64,000 bases of DNA. It comes from Candidatus Poseidoniaceae archaeon (GTDB lineage: Archaea; Thermoplasmatota; Poseidoniia; Poseidoniales; Poseidoniaceae). The first letter of the stretch is position 1. Each line of letters begins with the position of its first letter. A program made the position numbers and the translations under genes. The stretch is taken from the NCBI GenBank assembly GCA_949373095.1, contig CASIBY010000010.1:78971-142970 (forward strand), written 5' to 3'. Positions 38,501 through 45,920 of the stretch are shown piece after piece. The notes beneath the pieces were generated by a model. It saw only the letters and a list, made by a program, of their open reading frames with translations. It did not search any database and had not been told where the DNA came from.

Positions 38501-41500
38501 AAGTGAACTTGGAGCAGATAACGTTACCATCGATAGCAACAAGTTCTACGACGGTGGAGAAATAGCTGATGTTTGGATCTATTCCAACAGTCAGGCTGAC
38601 GGAACCATCATCACGAACAATGAGTTTAATCCCGATGGTGGAAGTGCGATTGCGGTCTACAGTGGAAAGGTCACTGACCTCTTGATTCAAGACAATACAA
38701 TTGTTGGCGGTACGGATGCTATCAGCATTAGCTCCGCTAGCAACTTTACCGTCCACAACAACACAATTGGCGGTGTCAGCGATTCAAGTTCCACAGGTAT
38801 CCAAGTGTTCAAGAGTACTGGTGACGTTACCAACAACACACTCGAAGACGCTGATGGCGGAATTTACCTCAGTGAGATGAAGTCCCCACCTGCACCTACG
38901 AACTCCTTGTGTTCAATCAGCTCCAATGGATATCGTTCTTCTGACAGTTGCACGTTTACCCTTGCATCTGGAAAATCCGCTGACGTCAATCTAGGAACAG
39001 ACAGCTGGGGATACGAGATCAGTATCACCATTGACAAGCCAGACGGTTCAACTGATACCTGGGGTACATACTCCTTCACCAGTAACTCCGAGTATCTGCC
39101 TTTGAAGTCCTACACCGATGCTGGGTCCTACACACTTACTGTGCGAGACTCCTACGGTGACGGTGGTGCAACAATCAATGTCTTGGAATCCTCCGGCGGT
39201 TCAACAGGATACGCTGGCCCTGACATTAGTGGAAACACCATTGGGCTCTCCGCAGGCCGTCTATCTCCTAACGCAGTTGGAATCACAGCGCTAAGTTGTG
39301 ATGGAGTCACTATCCTTTCTGGAACGAACACCATCACACTTGGAGACAATGCAATGGTCATCGAAGACTGTGACCTCAGCGATGAAGGTTCAACTCTTAT
39401 CGGAAGCGGATACTCCTCCACTGGCGGTATGATTGCAGATGATACGAACCGATTCCTGAACCTTGATGGAACCACAATCTATGGATACGCAGTTGGCCTT
39501 ACCAAGGAAAACGGCGACCTCAGCATGATTGGTGGAACCGATATCTCTGGAACAGACTACGGTGTTCATGTGGAATCCACATCAGTTACTGCAATCAATG
39601 CAGCCGTTGATGGTGGTTCTACTGGAACAGGTCTCTATGTTGTAGACAGCAGCGATGTTTGGGTTTACCCAATGGACGCATCTGGCCTTATCGGTTTACA
39701 CATCGATAACACACCGTTCCGCTGGGACGGTGGTACTTCGGATGCTACAACAGCTATCTACGTTGAAGATTCAATCGGAAGCGTCGAGAACCTAACTTGG
39801 TCTGCATCAACCACGCAAATCAACGCCGGACCTCGCTCCCACGTGACTTCAATCGGTAACACTCTGCTGAGCAGTGCAATTACCATTGATTCAACTTCAG
39901 TGATTGACGAAGCCAACCTCTTGTCTATTGAAACGACTCACCTCGGTGACCTTCCACAAGACGAAGTTGCACTTCTCGTTACATCAACCGACGACGAGCG
40001 TGCTTCCTATGTCTCGACATCCTTCCAACCTGAAACTATGTCAGTGGACGGAAGCAATGAGGATTGGGTCGGCGGAAACGCACTCAACCCATCTGGCTAC
40101 GCAATGCCTGGTAATATGAGCGGAGACGGAACCGATGATTTCTTGGTAACCTATGTTGAAGGTGACAGCCTATACATGGGTATGACCGGATCTGACTTGA
40201 CTTCCTCTGACGTACTGATTTACATCAGCGTTGACGGAAGTGGATCTGATGTTGGATACAACGGACTTGGTGGAGCTCACAACCTCCCATTCAGCGCTAA
40301 CTATGTGCTATGGGCAGACAGTGATTCCTCTTACGACCTCTACAGTTACGGTTTCCTCGGTTGGTCTAGCTCTGCTTTGAGCACAGCCAACATTGATGCA
40401 GACTTCTCCACTTCACTTGGTGAAATCTCCATCCCATGGAGCCGAATCGGTGGAATGCCTAGCCAAATCGACATCGTCGCAATTGTTCAAGAAGAAACTA
40501 CTGCTGATATCACCATCGTTCACCCGCTCCAAACTCTGGACGAGACCGCAACGCTTCAGAACTTGACCAAGTTCATGACCGTTGAATTGGACCATGGCGA
40601 TTTGATGACTGGGACTCTGAACGATGAAGTCTTGGTGTACCGCTCCTACAAGGGTGTTGCAACTGCTAGTCCAGCTAAGAACTACGACATCATGCTGAAG
40701 ACACCTGCTGAATGTGCATACGACTGGGCAACCATCGAAGATGTTTCATTGGCTACCAACGTGGCCTTTGACGACAGTTACACTGCTGGAACTGGAGACA
40801 CAACAGATGTTCGTGCAACCGTTGACATCCTACGTGCATGCCCTGTTATTGATACTGAAGCAACAACTTCTCCATCAGATGGTCTATCTTCGTTTGACAA
40901 GGACGAAGACACTTCAGCATTCACATTCAGTCTCACAAACCTTGTGGACGATGTTCAAGATGCTGAAATTGACCTTGACTGGGTCGTTACCGAAGGAACC
41001 CTTGTGGCCTTTGACAACGTCCTCATCGATTGGGCTCAGAACGGCCAAGATGTTACCATCACGCCGCTCGCTGACCAATTCGGAACAGTTGTCTTCTCCT
41101 TTGAAGTGACAGACAGCAACGGTCTAAGTGACAGCCACAACATCACCTACACGGTGAACAACTTGAACGACAAGCCAGTTATCTGTAACAATGAGCGAGT
41201 CGCAACAGACTGTATGCCGATCATCTCCGAAGATGGTTCGTTCAACAACATCCTGCCTGAAGGGTTCGGAATACACACCAAGTTCCTAGGTGACGTATCC
41301 AACGCTACACGCTCCTACATCCGGGACATGGCCAACGAGCAATCGCCAAGCCGTCAAACCTACACATGGGGCGCAAGCATACCTTCAACCTGTGAAGCAT
41401 TCACAGTTGATGTTGTTAGCAACGAGTTGACCATTACCGAGAACACAGCAAACGAAAAGGGTGGCACATGTATGGTCACACTCGCTCTATCTGATGATGG

Positions 41501-43358
41501 AGCAGAGAACGTCGATGCAGACACCTTTGATGTTGCCTTCTCAGTATCACCAGTCAACGATGCACCTGTGATCCGTAACTGGGATGCTGCTAACGGTACT
41601 ACGATTGTCAACAAGGCAAACCTACCTATCAACCAGGCTTGGAAGCTTGTCATGACAGAAGACGATACCAACGAAGACAACCTTACGTTTGACCTCTCAG
41701 CTGTTAAGGCCGATGTTGACCACGATATGGATGACCTTCTTTGGACCGTTGAATCTACTGACCAATGCACATACTCGAACTACTTCACAACCACAATCAT
41801 CGGAGACGACCTCGTCTTTGACCTGATTGAAGATGCTGCAACGGATGTTCCTAACGAAGAGCGAGACTACCTCAACAACGGTGGTATTCACCAAATCCCA
41901 CCGACTGGCAGTTCATACTGTGAGATTACTCTGGTTCTACGTGACACACCAACTGCACCTATCGTTGATGGCGAATACAACACACATATCCCCAACTACG
42001 ATGTTACTCTGATGCCAATTGCGGCTTACGAGCAAGGTGTTGCAACCAAGACCATCGGTGTGAAGGTTACTAACGTCCCTGAGCAAGTCCCAGACTATGC
42101 CTTTGATGGTGTGACTGGATTCAGCTTCAATGGAGTTACCAACGTCATGACAGGAACCTACATCCCAGTCACCGTCACCATCGACGGCGCTGGCGACCCA
42201 GGACCATACCGCTACGACCACATGCTTGCTGTGACCTACCACTCGGACGGACACACAGACATTGAGCAAACTCGTTACTACGATGTCCCTGACTACAACT
42301 CTGCTGTGAAACTCACTGAGGACGTATACGTCACCAGAGATACCACACATGTTTGGGTAGAAATGGATGTACTAACCTGTTTGGACAACCCATGTGACTT
42401 GACGAAATCGACAACAGAACGATTCATCGCTGATGACCCAGCATCACACTACCGTGTGATCAACGGTGTTCAATCCGATGAGCAATGGTCCGCTCCTGGC
42501 CGATATGGACAAGATGCAACAGCATCCTCTATCCGTCGTCCACTGCTTGAAGACGGCAACTGGTGTAACAACGTCATGACCTCGCTTCCAACAGCAGACC
42601 CATGCAACGCAGCTGACCAAGACACAGCAGACAGTACGTTCCTATCAACCGCACAAGACATCCCAACAGTTGTCGACACGGTTGGTGCAAGCGCAGTTCC
42701 ATCCTTTGCCCCAAGCATCATCGCTGTGGCTATGGCTGGTCTCTTCGTGAGCGTCCTCTCTTTCTCCAGCCGCCGTGCTGAAGATGAAGAAGAAGTTGTG
42801 GAATGTATCAAGGACGATGAAACTGCAGTCAGCCCTGTGATCGCTACCATTCTCATGGTTGCTATCACTGTGGTTCTCTCCGGTGTCATCTATGTTTGGG
42901 CATCTTCGCTCGCTGAAACCGACGTCAAAGGCGTTCCTCGTATCACCTTCCAGATGGAAGATGTGAACGGTGTTGACGCTGACGAAGGCCACTGGAGAAT
43001 CTCTGTTATGAACGCACAAACAGCACTTGCAACACAAGCAGTTGAAGTCCGTGTGATCTATCAGAATTCTACTGGCGGTCAGAGTGTGATTTCAGTTAAT
43101 CTTGCTGAAAGCGCTGGTGTATACGGATTCAATCCGGCCAATAGTGACTCGTTTGTAACGTTCGTAGATTCTGTTGACAGAGACGGTAATCGGTCAATCT
43201 CGACCTTTAACTCTGGAGATACAATCTTTGTTCGCACACATGCACCTGACGGTACACCACTCACCGGTGTTACGATCACCATCACCTATGCTCCGCCTAA
43301 CGGCAATGGTGCAGAATTGACAAAGTGGTCGAACCTGGCTTTCAACAAGAAGGCTTGA
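29550..43358 (+). CDS. Giant (4602-residue) surface protein ending in an archaeal type IV pilin
   Basis: Signal/anchor helix at residues 12-34. Residues about 45-330 resemble the N-terminal region of bacterial Rhs/WapA-type wall proteins (EPVHYRSSDNTWENIDV, and RVYPVGIDPTLKV at about 321). A DNRLRE-like jelly roll follows (to about 530), then assorted beta-sandwich domains. From about 1321 (YLVVSSDLTIEPGVEIQI) to about 3480 there is a long right-handed parallel beta-helix with two insertions: a tyrosine-rich stretch (about 2266-2395) and a small beta domain (about 3114-3214). Next are a CBM9/DOMON-like unit (about 3490-3700) and cadherin-like repeats. A membrane helix lies at about 4386-4407, then RRAEDEEE and a complete archaeal pilin (4422-4602) starting DDETAVSPVIATILMVAITV. 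It is probably an adhesin or cell-cell contact protein; a prepilin peptidase could release the pilin. The gene has no frame break over 13.8 kb. Confidence 0.88.
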   Translation: MLGNKKNQNKTVFGGIGIALLLCALMALMPMSGYMSNDSADVEFVESSTTGEEDFFRLPDKIEEINYEYDPSLELQGMRDEKTKAYLTEDGNIAQLIATEPVHYRSSDNTWENIDVNIKAMPEGWSVTENTFVTHFGPEAGSGIMVQVNQGVDPVISGLNPMLVTLDETGTAPEPYFSAPSTSAIEVGGNVIRYPLAEGFDLDYTVDSTQVKQNLVVREAPVLQENAVWFGLSEGLRIPAGYAIYSGETQLGEDVFQTSEALHIRNIETGEVLLELPTPVIIDASGGDPYIGTFFVQVYGPDVILTTVVETSWLLSEDRVYPVGIDPTLKVNTNAGGYCYVYYGNCYSNTLRYLYKSYSTIYYLPWHKVSFTSSNALPSGAAIQSIQWKEHISSYSYASANANVNIKIMQSCGTDVRYNWQITSRTCSSSAITPGYLTQNYGGTPALSVMSSIWNTPAVGTIKVGGTGWKTGTLCNSATACSSTSGGIGLINSALGNAGTSSGTIGVGEQYTGSRILRYGYSSGSNVYHLSIVYTGGTDADAPTSDYVPYTGIDSYLEGERTFFISLTDMSGIDTTSANAPKLYYSTDGGTSWASTSYGLGSNSQFDAGELVSIGTCSSTTTDCRFKARTPDVEFGDDFRYYWKYQDLNTGSNGANVGYEPARTGTQQTPTPYQFDVVDPANAPTTSKKMTVLTTDVTAYSSYNAGGNFDRQLTYFSANDEYYFEFDTSSCGTGSSSCFYTGTSTTYGNWLARWSDKPAYGYWGMNSYTNKGDQNLWNNNGNGYLQVGATHGPGMNLVMHYDSAANAWATVGIGTETGIEAPLSGGSSATLSYSYGSYTKAYKFAIPGDITGDFGLFNFNSTASTSTANRMCVTTNGWYYFYRATNSYDRCTPAYYMIYGNKNSYRWSGFAMGSSYYGRQASTGDITYKVGNVAPTPDIFKPTFIHSAMSDSHSKIRTVSVGILDEGDPASGVNTSTSAGVGPTLYHRITPDGGSAGTWTSTVMDHEAGNSRADCSLKSCTWTADIEDLEVNDSVEYKFTARDVSTVSAGININNSSIYTFERGDPSKVFAVEWHDMSYYTYGYDCTVQALFYDVTNEIEFKYDSGCSANYESWEIGYMDQTRNKGDSISNKGGSYNNQGYTPTTSNFRIHTSATSDSWETFDKGLVELANANTAISGSSNGRPYAYYCWYYFTSYRNQCSANIDIPAGFEFDYFGTTYDGDDSNDRVQINRQGSMFFLDNGNTNTQQTLWTWHQPELPYKGSTNARPGLIAPFNTVYNNYYCFVTTNQDCSTYYRVMPYEGKGTDVSADITTDPKWDLTDSPIRINPSNKYLVVSSDLTIEPGVEIQIAAGKGISFDGACTNFFANGSATAPINFTGMNGADWLGMAFTNDCTTNKGTDDRHRFKNVNFNNTTDSVFRSGSRHDGTGPSCGSATADCNTGNFTMTDVAFENVGSVFTHGSGQGTSVSMTDFTVSGVTGSCFDFAENTVAKLMDGTVTNCNTAGTSTAGAIMSVPGSTSGLLHLENMDFTNSYVNFIDVDLQDLFLSNVTVTSPATTGATAGSAITSDAGLNSDVYLYNVEFSGQAYATATIAAMESIHIEGLDLMTTSLDVIPGGPQQSGAGPSSTSMKMMDINSGDLTMKRVHPGVFDEITAKAVTLTGNYITSEVLTMTDFDADSFTVTGCGWKIDMVEPTLNRVKSSASCATSKNTMSVSGATFTHGSSTEHVIDGRNSHITVGESSISSTSASSSGPYVAKARSGTNIVLIASDLNGNDCSGANGNTGSCSIDVSSSTTDPSMVYFGGLASIRVFRLDASNNPAYKSNHVVTTSLVDANLNEMFQVGSHRTSAITSDLGNTSVWVVVGDSDTNTYEDHIIRAFGSAGQNETYPDNFPDTSLASDWYPSAGFTLATHMDLQLEPAPITFNDPATDCNAMRNNVNLSGAYTPSTDTFAWDDTKITISENIMIDGCHLRMDGGVLRVQSTSTNAPVITIKSGGSITVTNDGTKATPGIIRAVSPTNGLNINIQDGSLVLDNGVLQDVACDAITMGCLVIGNGATLQMMDSGTIYGSSATSDEMATVKVDGGTVDIDSSSIINKGQTGTALWVENSDSTIKDITVKNAAVGIQSYNGAPQVDGFIANGNTVGVSAYGGMSLPTIYRSTILSGLSAGWVTHPIDLTSYLGTGNYLQVGANSIYGGGNAHPVYNSAYSKDYFITDRMNIEFTDDNGNTWNITDGTQKGYYPYSSSDPAISSNSDVGSYSGGVGGAPSWHCNYYGYDYGPNYQSQDGYYYYMHRYWMGQTSGYNSYQQPDAFGFRWESIEDVSPTGYYQSRYPYKYWGDYSPASQFQGVYSPPEGSNGQSGWVGAGNPPSYAVGGYPNNYGVCSDYVYTPYVNAGQGARVTWPIVDISGAEANGGNISKVTLWIDVLHKGADNYQDRYDFVARSGNNPASLGEYVREAGTAAFENGTIVGSDVGIEIGGAYAAGGFENIEITAPATAGVYVTGSTAATSANINVTGGDYAVLTGTRASGRFDLTDVNFENQNIAGIYYLKDLNTDFSGTITGAQGAAIKYGLDTTRDVSLSGLSIKNNGVGIESMGSSNFVLKDVELNNTKDVVISGSSTMDFIEGDINPETVEVNGTGLFSRMREVDITVTADVTSGSTTTTEDVSGTNVVLKDADGVVTGMAETDTNGVASDLTFVTQTVDAGTCSTVCNLSLSGYTAVTVATIDYFYTSSSDNADFRYAFEPMTLTNTPGNTDSIDLVETFDSRICYRYSSVSYVQQNACTTLGTGSTRTYSNGLVEYGYYYAMSGSDIAGDTVMFDTPFLYLDGGTHNWNGTTIISTSSYTFDNANRFYPRYNQEVNLWMHNTNITATAVSDEGEMQGFQLGYQYYSMNLDMDQSSISGLASIWGSIGYGSYNEHELDYFNIANSTFTHFKGYTALNSAIQNTDICIQLNGGEESLIYNNTFYDCGAGVQLERSPYYYSHTASELGADNVTIDSNKFYDGGEIADVWIYSNSQADGTIITNNEFNPDGGSAIAVYSGKVTDLLIQDNTIVGGTDAISISSASNFTVHNNTIGGVSDSSSTGIQVFKSTGDVTNNTLEDADGGIYLSEMKSPPAPTNSLCSISSNGYRSSDSCTFTLASGKSADVNLGTDSWGYEISITIDKPDGSTDTWGTYSFTSNSEYLPLKSYTDAGSYTLTVRDSYGDGGATINVLESSGGSTGYAGPDISGNTIGLSAGRLSPNAVGITALSCDGVTILSGTNTITLGDNAMVIEDCDLSDEGSTLIGSGYSSTGGMIADDTNRFLNLDGTTIYGYAVGLTKENGDLSMIGGTDISGTDYGVHVESTSVTAINAAVDGGSTGTGLYVVDSSDVWVYPMDASGLIGLHIDNTPFRWDGGTSDATTAIYVEDSIGSVENLTWSASTTQINAGPRSHVTSIGNTLLSSAITIDSTSVIDEANLLSIETTHLGDLPQDEVALLVTSTDDERASYVSTSFQPETMSVDGSNEDWVGGNALNPSGYAMPGNMSGDGTDDFLVTYVEGDSLYMGMTGSDLTSSDVLIYISVDGSGSDVGYNGLGGAHNLPFSANYVLWADSDSSYDLYSYGFLGWSSSALSTANIDADFSTSLGEISIPWSRIGGMPSQIDIVAIVQEETTADITIVHPLQTLDETATLQNLTKFMTVELDHGDLMTGTLNDEVLVYRSYKGVATASPAKNYDIMLKTPAECAYDWATIEDVSLATNVAFDDSYTAGTGDTTDVRATVDILRACPVIDTEATTSPSDGLSSFDKDEDTSAFTFSLTNLVDDVQDAEIDLDWVVTEGTLVAFDNVLIDWAQNGQDVTITPLADQFGTVVFSFEVTDSNGLSDSHNITYTVNNLNDKPVICNNERVATDCMPIISEDGSFNNILPEGFGIHTKFLGDVSNATRSYIRDMANEQSPSRQTYTWGASIPSTCEAFTVDVVSNELTITENTANEKGGTCMVTLALSDDGAENVDADTFDVAFSVSPVNDAPVIRNWDAANGTTIVNKANLPINQAWKLVMTEDDTNEDNLTFDLSAVKADVDHDMDDLLWTVESTDQCTYSNYFTTTIIGDDLVFDLIEDAATDVPNEERDYLNNGGIHQIPPTGSSYCEITLVLRDTPTAPIVDGEYNTHIPNYDVTLMPIAAYEQGVATKTIGVKVTNVPEQVPDYAFDGVTGFSFNGVTNVMTGTYIPVTVTIDGAGDPGPYRYDHMLAVTYHSDGHTDIEQTRYYDVPDYNSAVKLTEDVYVTRDTTHVWVEMDVLTCLDNPCDLTKSTTERFIADDPASHYRVINGVQSDEQWSAPGRYGQDATASSIRRPLLEDGNWCNNVMTSLPTADPCNAADQDTADSTFLSTAQDIPTVVDTVGASAVPSFAPSIIAVAMAGLFVSVLSFSSRRAEDEEEVVECIKDDETAVSPVIATILMVAITVVLSGVIYVWASSLAETDVKGVPRITFQMEDVNGVDADEGHWRISVMNAQTALATQAVEVRVIYQNSTGGQSVISVNLAESAGVYGFNPANSDSFVTFVDSVDRDGNRSISTFNSGDTIFVRTHAPDGTPLTGVTITITYAPPNGNGAELTKWSNLAFNKKA

Positions 43359-43388
43359 AGTCCCAGTTGAGTTGTTAAGACAATACTT

Positions 43389-43454
43389 CACCTGCAAGCA
43401 GGTGTCTGCAGCCGCAAGGCTGTATCCCAGCGGGGAGCCCCTGATAGGGCTCCC
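43389..43454 (+). terminator. Array of three hairpins after the giant gene
   Basis: Three inverted repeats follow in a row: CACCTGC-AA-GCAGGTG (43389-43404); CAGCC-GCAA-GGCTG with a GNRA tetraloop (43409-43422); and GGGAGCCC-N6-GGGCTCCC (43433-43454). They begin 30 bases after the stop codon. There is no T-tract, so this may be a structured 3' UTR, a processing or stability element, or an unusual terminator. The leader of the downstream HAD gene starts directly after it. Confidence 0.5.
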
Positions 43455-43515
43455 TGCCTTGGGCCTCCTCGATGCAAAAGCGAACCCTTTCAAACTGGAG
43501 TTCCTTGGTGTGGAC

Positions 43516-44196
43516 ATGGTTCAAGAGAATGGAGACGTCAAACCAGGAATCGTGGTCTTTGATTGCGATGGTGTGCTTGTTGATGCTGTGAGCTCATGGA
43601 GAACACTTCACGATGCATTTGGTACAGACAACGAATTGAATCTTAATCGGTTTATTCGTGGTGAACTCAGCGATGTTGAGTTCATGCGGTCTGACATCCA
43701 AATGTGGAAGAAGGTGCAAGATCCTATTCACAGAGACGAGTTGTTTCGTGCCTATGCAGGTGTGAAACTTATGCCTGGCGCACGTGAAGTTGTTGAGAAA
43801 CTCTTGGCTGATGGTATATTTGTTGCCATTGTCAGTGCAGGCGTCGATATCTTTGTGAGTTCCATCGCTGGTATTCTCAAAGTAGATGATTGGATAGCGA
43901 ACGGATTCGTCTTTGACGATGAGGGCTTTCTCACAGATGAAGGGGTTTGCCGGCTTCACGCTACCGGGAAGGACGAAGTCATACAACGATTGCTTGACAT
44001 GAACGGGTTCAAACCTGAGCAATGTGTTTCGGTTGGAGACTCGGAAATGGACCTCTCAATGCAAGTGGAAGGTAGTCGGTTCATTGGGTTTAATCCCACT
44101 CGAGAATCCTCACATGCTGCATTCAAAAATGCTGAGGTACCTGTAGTGATCACTAAGGATCTAAGGGATATCCTACCCCATTTGGGTATGTCGTAA
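43516..44196 (+). CDS. HAD-family phosphatase, SerB-like
   Basis: A 226-residue haloacid dehalogenase-fold phosphatase. Motif I is FDCDGVLVD (nucleophile and acid Asp), motif II SAGVD, a Lys in GKDEVIQ and motif IV GDSEMD. Overall similarity is to phosphoserine phosphatase-like enzymes with a helical cap (about residues 25-85), but substrate residues cannot be assigned with certainty. Start ATG 43516 precedes the conserved region. An in-frame extension to 43372 would translate the hairpin array and is rejected. The stop is 5 bases from the stop of the convergent polymerase subunit gene. Confidence 0.82.
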   Translation: MVQENGDVKPGIVVFDCDGVLVDAVSSWRTLHDAFGTDNELNLNRFIRGELSDVEFMRSDIQMWKKVQDPIHRDELFRAYAGVKLMPGAREVVEKLLADGIFVAIVSAGVDIFVSSIAGILKVDDWIANGFVFDDEGFLTDEGVCRLHATGKDEVIQRLLDMNGFKPEQCVSVGDSEMDLSMQVEGSRFIGFNPTRESSHAAFKNAEVPVVITKDLRDILPHLGMS

Positions 44197-44201
44197 TTTC
44201 A

Positions 44202-45854
44202 TTAAGCAAATGGAATTGATATTGATTTGTGACTCTTCAGGTTAATGATTGTCAACATACACGGCTTTGGTTGGAATCCTAGCATACGCTGGTAAGATGT
44301 TTGGTCTTGCCATGTACTTGAGCAAACCAGTGTAGTCCCTCGGAAGTCCACGCATTCGTGACCATGAACGTGACCAGTAACAAAGATGTCCGGAACTTCT
44401 CGAATAACCAACCCGTCTTCAGGTTCAGGAGATAATGGTGTTTTTCCACCCCACTGGGGGGCTAAATGGCGACGACGCAACATTTCTCGCATTGCCTCGA
44501 CAGGGTCGGCATATGTCACAGTTCTAAGGCCAGCTACGAAATCATCGATTGACTTACCGTGGTAAGATAGCAACCGTACATCATGGAGTGAAAAGTCGCA
44601 TGGATTTCCAACAAAGGTGGTTGTGTTGTAATCTTGCTGAATATCTTTCTCAAATGTTGGTTGTGGTTCAGCAGGTCTTACAGCGTCATGATTTCCAGGA
44701 AGCATAACACACTCGACCCAGTCAGGAAGTAATTCTAACAGCCTTGCGAATTCCGTATATTGAGCAAATAGGTCCGGGATGGCAAGTTCTTTGTCTTGTC
44801 CCGGATATATTCCAACCCCATCAACACAGTCTCCTGATAGGATGAGGTACTTGATCGTCTTTGCAAGCGGGTCTGAATGGAACCACCGAACCATCTTATG
44901 CCACTGTGCTTCAAGGAAGGTCTTCGAACCTACGTGGATATCGGAGAGAAATGCAACACTGACTCCTTGTTCAGCACTTACCTTTTGGTGTTGTGACTGC
45001 AGTGGGAAATGAAGGTCATCTACGTAAAATAAATCCCCGGTTTGACTGAAGGTTCCTGACACTCCAAGAACATCATCCGGCATTAATCCGGCTTCGAGAA
45101 TCGCTTCGTGGGCTCTGTCCCTATCCTCTCCTTTCCGCTTTGTTAGGAGGCATGTCATCTCCCCAGTCTCATCTTCAAGCCCCCAAATGAGGTGTCCATT
45201 CTTCGTATACCTCGGTTCGTTGACTAGGCCAATTGCTGCAGCCTTGTTCTCATGGCCTTGGTAGCGGCTTATTTCTGCAAGTAATCGTGCAATTTCTTGA
45301 TGTTTACGTGGGAGATTTGAATTTTGAATGATGAGCTTTCGAATACTTTTCAATCGGTCATTGAAGCACGCCGTAATATCCGACATTTTACCTTCTGTCA
45401 CAGAGTTCCCTGTGATGTCAAAATGGACGGTGATGTCAGAACTGACATCATTAGCATGAGTAGAAAAATCGGATTGATTCCAATCTGGTAGATTGTTCCG
45501 GAATTTGATGTCCAGTGGTTTAGGCTCTTCGATCGGGGCAACGGTTCTAGCGAGGTCTGTTGGCGTCTGGTTAACTACCTGGGTTGACCTTGATTGTGGT
45601 GGTTGTACCAAGACAGCAGCAGGTGTTGGCTGATTTGAAGTGGGGGTTGAGTTACCAATTGTGCTGCCGACATGGTCAATCATGGCTGTTAACATGGAAT
45701 CATTTAGGACGGTTGAAGAATAATTCAATGGTCCAGCAGCTGCAATCACTTCCATTGGATTATCAAGTGCCATGATTTGGTTCTTAATGGATGTCATTGC
45801 CAACAATTTGTGCTGTTTGAGCAGGGCAGCGATTTCGGCCCATCCCTCACCCAT
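44202..45854 (-). CDS. polB: DNA polymerase D small subunit (DP1)
   Basis: Small subunit of archaeal replicative DNA polymerase D, carrying the 3'-5' proofreading exonuclease. The N-terminal 150 residues are a helical start and a low-complexity Ser/Thr/Pro/Gln linker. An OB-fold part follows (NGHLIWGLEDETGEMTCLL). The calcineurin-like phosphoesterase has all metal motifs: SDIHVGS, SGDCVDG, GNHDAV, SYHGKS and TGHVHGHE, so the exonuclease should be active. About 550 residues is normal. ATG 45854 was chosen; a TTG start nine codons upstream is possible. The large subunit (DP2) is not in this window. Confidence 0.93.
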   Translation of the reverse strand: MGEGWAEIAALLKQHKLLAMTSIKNQIMALDNPMEVIAAAGPLNYSSTVLNDSMLTAMIDHVGSTIGNSTPTSNQPTPAAVLVQPPQSRSTQVVNQTPTDLARTVAPIEEPKPLDIKFRNNLPDWNQSDFSTHANDVSSDITVHFDITGNSVTEGKMSDITACFNDRLKSIRKLIIQNSNLPRKHQEIARLLAEISRYQGHENKAAAIGLVNEPRYTKNGHLIWGLEDETGEMTCLLTKRKGEDRDRAHEAILEAGLMPDDVLGVSGTFSQTGDLFYVDDLHFPLQSQHQKVSAEQGVSVAFLSDIHVGSKTFLEAQWHKMVRWFHSDPLAKTIKYLILSGDCVDGVGIYPGQDKELAIPDLFAQYTEFARLLELLPDWVECVMLPGNHDAVRPAEPQPTFEKDIQQDYNTTTFVGNPCDFSLHDVRLLSYHGKSIDDFVAGLRTVTYADPVEAMREMLRRRHLAPQWGGKTPLSPEPEDGLVIREVPDIFVTGHVHGHECVDFRGTTLVCSSTWQDQTSYQRMLGFQPKPCMLTIINLKSHKSISIPFA

Positions 45855-45920
45855 GTTTGCTCTTGTACGACGACGCTTCAAAAGGTGTGTGATGAAGAAT
45901 GATGAAGATCGAGTGGAAAC

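Noticed and set aside
33000..40000. CRISPR-like or tandem DNA repeats in the giant gene
   Set aside because: The beta-helix rungs repeat only at the protein-pattern level; no regular nucleotide repeats with spacers are visible.
29550..43358. Polymorphic toxin at the end of the giant protein
   Set aside because: Although the N-terminus looks Rhs/WapA-like, there are no YD repeats and no nuclease, deaminase or protease domain; the C-terminus is a pilin, and no immunity gene follows.
43372..43515. N-terminal extension of the HAD phosphatase
   Set aside because: The extra 48 codons translate the hairpin array, have no conserved content, and the family start motif begins after ATG 43516.
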